Positions 20,993-22,965 of a stretch of DNA of 22,965 bases are shown here, in pieces (position 1 is the stretch's first letter; the number at the start of each line of letters is the position of its first letter). Source of the stretch: an uncultured Clostridia bacterium (lineage in GTDB: Bacteria > Bacillota > Clostridia > Christensenellales > Aristaeellaceae); assembly GCA_934643825.1 (NCBI GenBank), contig CAKUCW010000041.1, forward strand, positions 1 to 22,965. The letters run 5' to 3'. A model generated the notes under the pieces. It saw only the letters and a list, made by a program, of their open reading frames with translations, was not told where the DNA came from and made no database searches. The position numbers and the translations under genes are program-made.

Positions 20993-21172
20993 AACAGCGC
21001 GAAGCGAAGAAGGGAGTCTGAGGGGGAATCCCCCTCAGGCGGGTCTTAGGGATTGAAGTCACGCGCCCGCTGTGCGGGATTCAGCGTGACGGAAATCGGA
21101 AATCGCAAGGAGCGCTTGCGCGACTATGCGAGTTTCCCGGATCGGCAGCCCTAACGTAACCCCACCCCTCGT
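20993..21172 (+). repeat. Hairpin cassette with a ~97-base insert in its slot-3 loop
   Basis: GCGCGAAGCGAAG, slot 2 CTGAGGGGGAATCCCCCTCAG, then TTAGGG (21046-21051). About 97 bases later come CCCTAA (21149-21154) and CGTAACCCC. Other copies have a 6-base CGGCAG-like loop here. The insert contains its own hairpin GTCACGC/GCGTGAC (21058-21090). The cassette ends 17 bases before the NusG-domain gene. Confidence 0.7.
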
Positions 21173-21188
21173 AAATAGAAAGGTTTCT

Positions 21189-21569
21189 ATGAAAAAGAAG
21201 GATATCATCATCATCGCGGCGGCACTCGTGCTGGCGCTCGGACTGTATCTGCTTTCGCAGATTGCAGGCGGCGAAACCGCGACAACCGTCGTCGTGACGG
21301 TCGATGGCAAGGAAGTTCTGCGCCGTCCGCTTGCCGTCGAAAACACCTATGAGATCAAGCAGGAGGACGGCTCGGTCAATGTCATCGCGGTTGAAGGCGG
21401 CGCGGTCTATATGAAGGAAGCCAACTGCCGCGACGGGCTCTGCATCGCGCAGGGCAAGATGAAAAACGCCGCCAAGACCATCGTCTGCCTGCCGCATAAG
21501 CTCGTCGTTCAGCTCGAAGGCGATTCGGCGGCGGACGAGCAGGATGAGCTGGATGTCATCATCCAGTGA
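21189..21569 (+). CDS. NusG domain II-containing protein
   Basis: A 126-residue, single-pass membrane-anchored protein. Residues 1-25 are basic then hydrophobic (MKKKDIIIIAAALVLALGLY). The remainder fits the NusG domain II family (DUF1312) with VTVDGKEVLRRPL, NCRDGLCIAQGKMKNAAKTIVCLPHKLVVQL. Its cysteines, at CRDGLC and IVCLPH, are family-typical. Such proteins often lie near electron-transport or isoprenoid genes in Firmicutes, but here the neighbour is an acyltransferase. The ATG at 21189 has AAAGG upstream. An earlier in-frame start at 21126 would lie in repeat sequence. Confidence 0.9.
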   Translation: MKKKDIIIIAAALVLALGLYLLSQIAGGETATTVVVTVDGKEVLRRPLAVENTYEIKQEDGSVNVIAVEGGAVYMKEANCRDGLCIAQGKMKNAAKTIVCLPHKLVVQLEGDSAADEQDELDVIIQ

Positions 21570-21587
21570 CGCAAAGGAGCAAAGAGG

Positions 21588-22769
21588 ATGAACCCCATCA
21601 AACGCTGGGCGGAAGACGCTAAAAAGCAGCCGGATGTGCGCCATGTGGATACCTGCGACGGCGTGCGTGCGCTCGCTATCATGATCGTGGTCTGGTATCA
21701 TATCTGGCAGCAATCGTGGCTGTATCCGACGATTCAGCTCTTCGGAAAGAGCATCAGCTTTGACCCGCTCGTCCGCTCGGGCTATATCTGGGTCGATATC
21801 ATGATCCTGATCAGCGGCTTCTGCCTGTATCTGCCGTGGGCGCGGCTTGCCCCGGGGGAAAAAGGGCAAAGCCCGCTTGCCTTCTATCGGCGGCGCCTGA
21901 TCCGCATCCATCCCTCGTATCTGCTGACGCTCGCTATCATGCTCGGCGTGGCGCTGGCAACGGACGCTTACGGAAATAACCATGCGTTTATGGCGGCGGA
22001 TCTGGTCACGCACCTGACGTATACCCAGATGTTCACCTATAAAACCTATTTCGCCACCAACCTCGGCGGCGCACTCTGGACGCTGGCGCTGGAAATGCAG
22101 CTCTATGCGCTCTTCCCGCTCTTTGCCCGCGCCTTTAAGCGCCTGCCGCTGGTCACGCTGGCGGCGATGACGGGCTTTTCGCTGGCGTTCCGCGCTTATG
22201 TCGCGTCGCGCTATCCGGATGTCAGCCTGTACTTTAACCAGCTGCCCGCGTATCTGGATACGTTCGCGCTGGGCATGGCTGCGGCGGCTGTGCATGTGAG
22301 GCTGAGCCGCATGCCGCATAACGCGTGGACGCGCATCCTGTGCAGCCTGCTGAGCGTTGCGGCGCTCTGGCTGCTGTGGAATGTCGTGCGGGCGCAAGCC
22401 GGATGCGCAACGACGGAAGCCATCCGTCTGGGGCAGATGAACAGGCGGCTGGCGATGGGGCTGCTCGGCGCGGTGCTGCTGACGGCAAGCGCCAACGCGG
22501 GCTGGCTCGTGCGGCATATCTTCGCGAATCCGCTGACGCGGTTCATCTCCGCGATTTCGCTGCATCTGTATATCTGGCATCAGACCATCGCCGTGTGGCT
22601 GCTCAAGTCAAGGCTCATCCCGAGCGCGTTTGAAAACCCGAATTACAGCGGCGACACCGTCTGGCAGGGGTGGTTTACGCTTGCCTGCTTTGCGATTTCC
22701 ATCGCGGCGGCGACGCTGCTGACCTATGGTTTTGAGCGCCCGGTCGCCAAGCGGCTGGGGAAGAAGTGA
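21588..22769 (+). CDS. Acyltransferase family 3 membrane protein
   Basis: An integral membrane O-acyltransferase of the acyltransferase-3 family, acting on an envelope glycan or lipid that cannot be named. The 393-residue protein has about 10 hydrophobic segments. It begins with the family start CDGVRALAIMIVVWYHIWQQ (residues ~22-41), and FYRRRLIRIHPSYLL (near 101-115) is the conserved arginine-rich segment. A late LHLYIWHQTIAVWLL motif is also typical. AGGAG lies 7 bases before the ATG, and the gene starts 18 bases after the NusG-domain gene, so the two form an operon. Confidence 0.93.
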   Translation: MNPIKRWAEDAKKQPDVRHVDTCDGVRALAIMIVVWYHIWQQSWLYPTIQLFGKSISFDPLVRSGYIWVDIMILISGFCLYLPWARLAPGEKGQSPLAFYRRRLIRIHPSYLLTLAIMLGVALATDAYGNNHAFMAADLVTHLTYTQMFTYKTYFATNLGGALWTLALEMQLYALFPLFARAFKRLPLVTLAAMTGFSLAFRAYVASRYPDVSLYFNQLPAYLDTFALGMAAAAVHVRLSRMPHNAWTRILCSLLSVAALWLLWNVVRAQAGCATTEAIRLGQMNRRLAMGLLGAVLLTASANAGWLVRHIFANPLTRFISAISLHLYIWHQTIAVWLLKSRLIPSAFENPNYSGDTVWQGWFTLACFAISIAAATLLTYGFERPVAKRLGKK

Positions 22770-22806
22770 TCCCGGCGTTTTAACACGCGGTTTCCTGCAT
22801 ATACAA

Positions 22807-22835
22807 CAAGGCAGAGCGAAGGATGCTCTGCCTTG
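22807..22835 (+). terminator. Perfect hairpin after the acyltransferase gene
   Basis: CAAGGCAGAGC and GCTCTGCCTTG form a perfect 11 bp stem with a 7-base loop, 37 bases after the stop. It has no T-run, so it is a weak terminator candidate by itself. Confidence 0.5.
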
Positions 22836-22847
22836 CAGACTGTAGAC

Positions 22848-22882
22848 AAAAAGCTATTCTCCCCCGAAGGGGGGAGAATAGC
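22848..22882 (-). terminator. Strong intrinsic terminator, best on the minus strand
   Basis: GCTATTCTCCCCC and GGGGGAGAATAGC form a 13 bp stem with a 4-base loop. On the minus strand it is followed by five T residues (22852-22848). This suggests a convergent gene to the right of the window. On the plus strand only CCCTTT follows, so it may also act weakly on the acyltransferase transcript. In 22883-22965 I see no gene that can be supported. Confidence 0.75.
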
Positions 22883-22965
22883 CCTTTCCGCAAATGAAAG
22901 AATAGCTGAATTTCTTAATTTTGCTATTCAAGCCAAGTTTGCTTATGTCAACAAGCTGAAGCGGG

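Noticed and set aside
22883..22965. Minus-strand frame running in from the right edge and ending in the terminator hairpin.
   Set aside because: It ends with codons inside the hairpin and shows no recognisable protein features in the ~80 bases visible. It could be the tail of a gene, but this cannot be supported.

Overview
The window is a bacterial chromosome segment with a rather high G+C content. Gene content suggests a Clostridia-type Firmicute, probably a gut lineage. The evidence is ruvC-ruvA-DUF4250-ruvB, a folate ECF S-component behind a tetrahydrofolate (THF) riboswitch, a DegV protein, a NusG-domain-II protein, a DacF-type carboxypeptidase, a collagen-like surface protein, strong AAGGAGG-type ribosome binding sites and some TTG starts. 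I cannot name the species from the sequence.

Layout, left to right: peptide chain release factor 3 (prfC, minus); a ~610 bp structured repeat element, copy A; a MATE transporter (minus) with its own promoter and terminator; the ruvCAB operon with a DUF4250 gene (plus); structured element copy B; queA; a repeat-filled gap; a DegV lipid-binding protein; tRNA-Arg(CCG) with a consensus promoter and terminator; a small-RNA / toxin-like peptide locus; a folate transporter S-component under a THF riboswitch (minus); a zinc-dependent phospholipase C-like protein (minus); a 1 kb gene-free region of repeats and one long unexplained hairpin; a collagen-like protein (minus); a glycosyltransferase overlapping a D-Ala-D-Ala carboxypeptidase; an RsuA/RluB-type pseudouridine synthase; a large zinc-ribbon / membrane / TPR-like repeat protein; a NusG-domain-II protein; and an acyltransferase-3 membrane protein.

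The genes are mostly housekeeping: translation and RNA modification (prfC, queA, rluB-like, tRNA-Arg), Holliday-junction processing (ruvCAB), and envelope or surface functions. The unusual part is what lies between them. Nearly every gap is filled with a mosaic of short palindromes. A basic cassette starts with CGCGAAGCG, is followed by two exchangeable hairpin slots, and ends in CGTAACCCC. The slots are swapped between copies and stems change on both sides at once. Two ~420 bp cores that are nearly identical are each flanked by inverted cassettes. Within each copy the two flanking cassettes are of the same hairpin type, but the type differs between copies. A second family carries GCGGGCTCAGCCCGC-T5 hairpins. 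These repeats abut stop codons and fill 5' leaders.

The most interesting loci are this combinatorial hairpin system, the candidate type I toxin / small RNA locus at 10.26-10.55 kb, the THF riboswitch at 11.36-11.44 kb, and the nested hairpin at 13.13-13.21 kb. All calls come from reading the sequence; no database or folding program was run.
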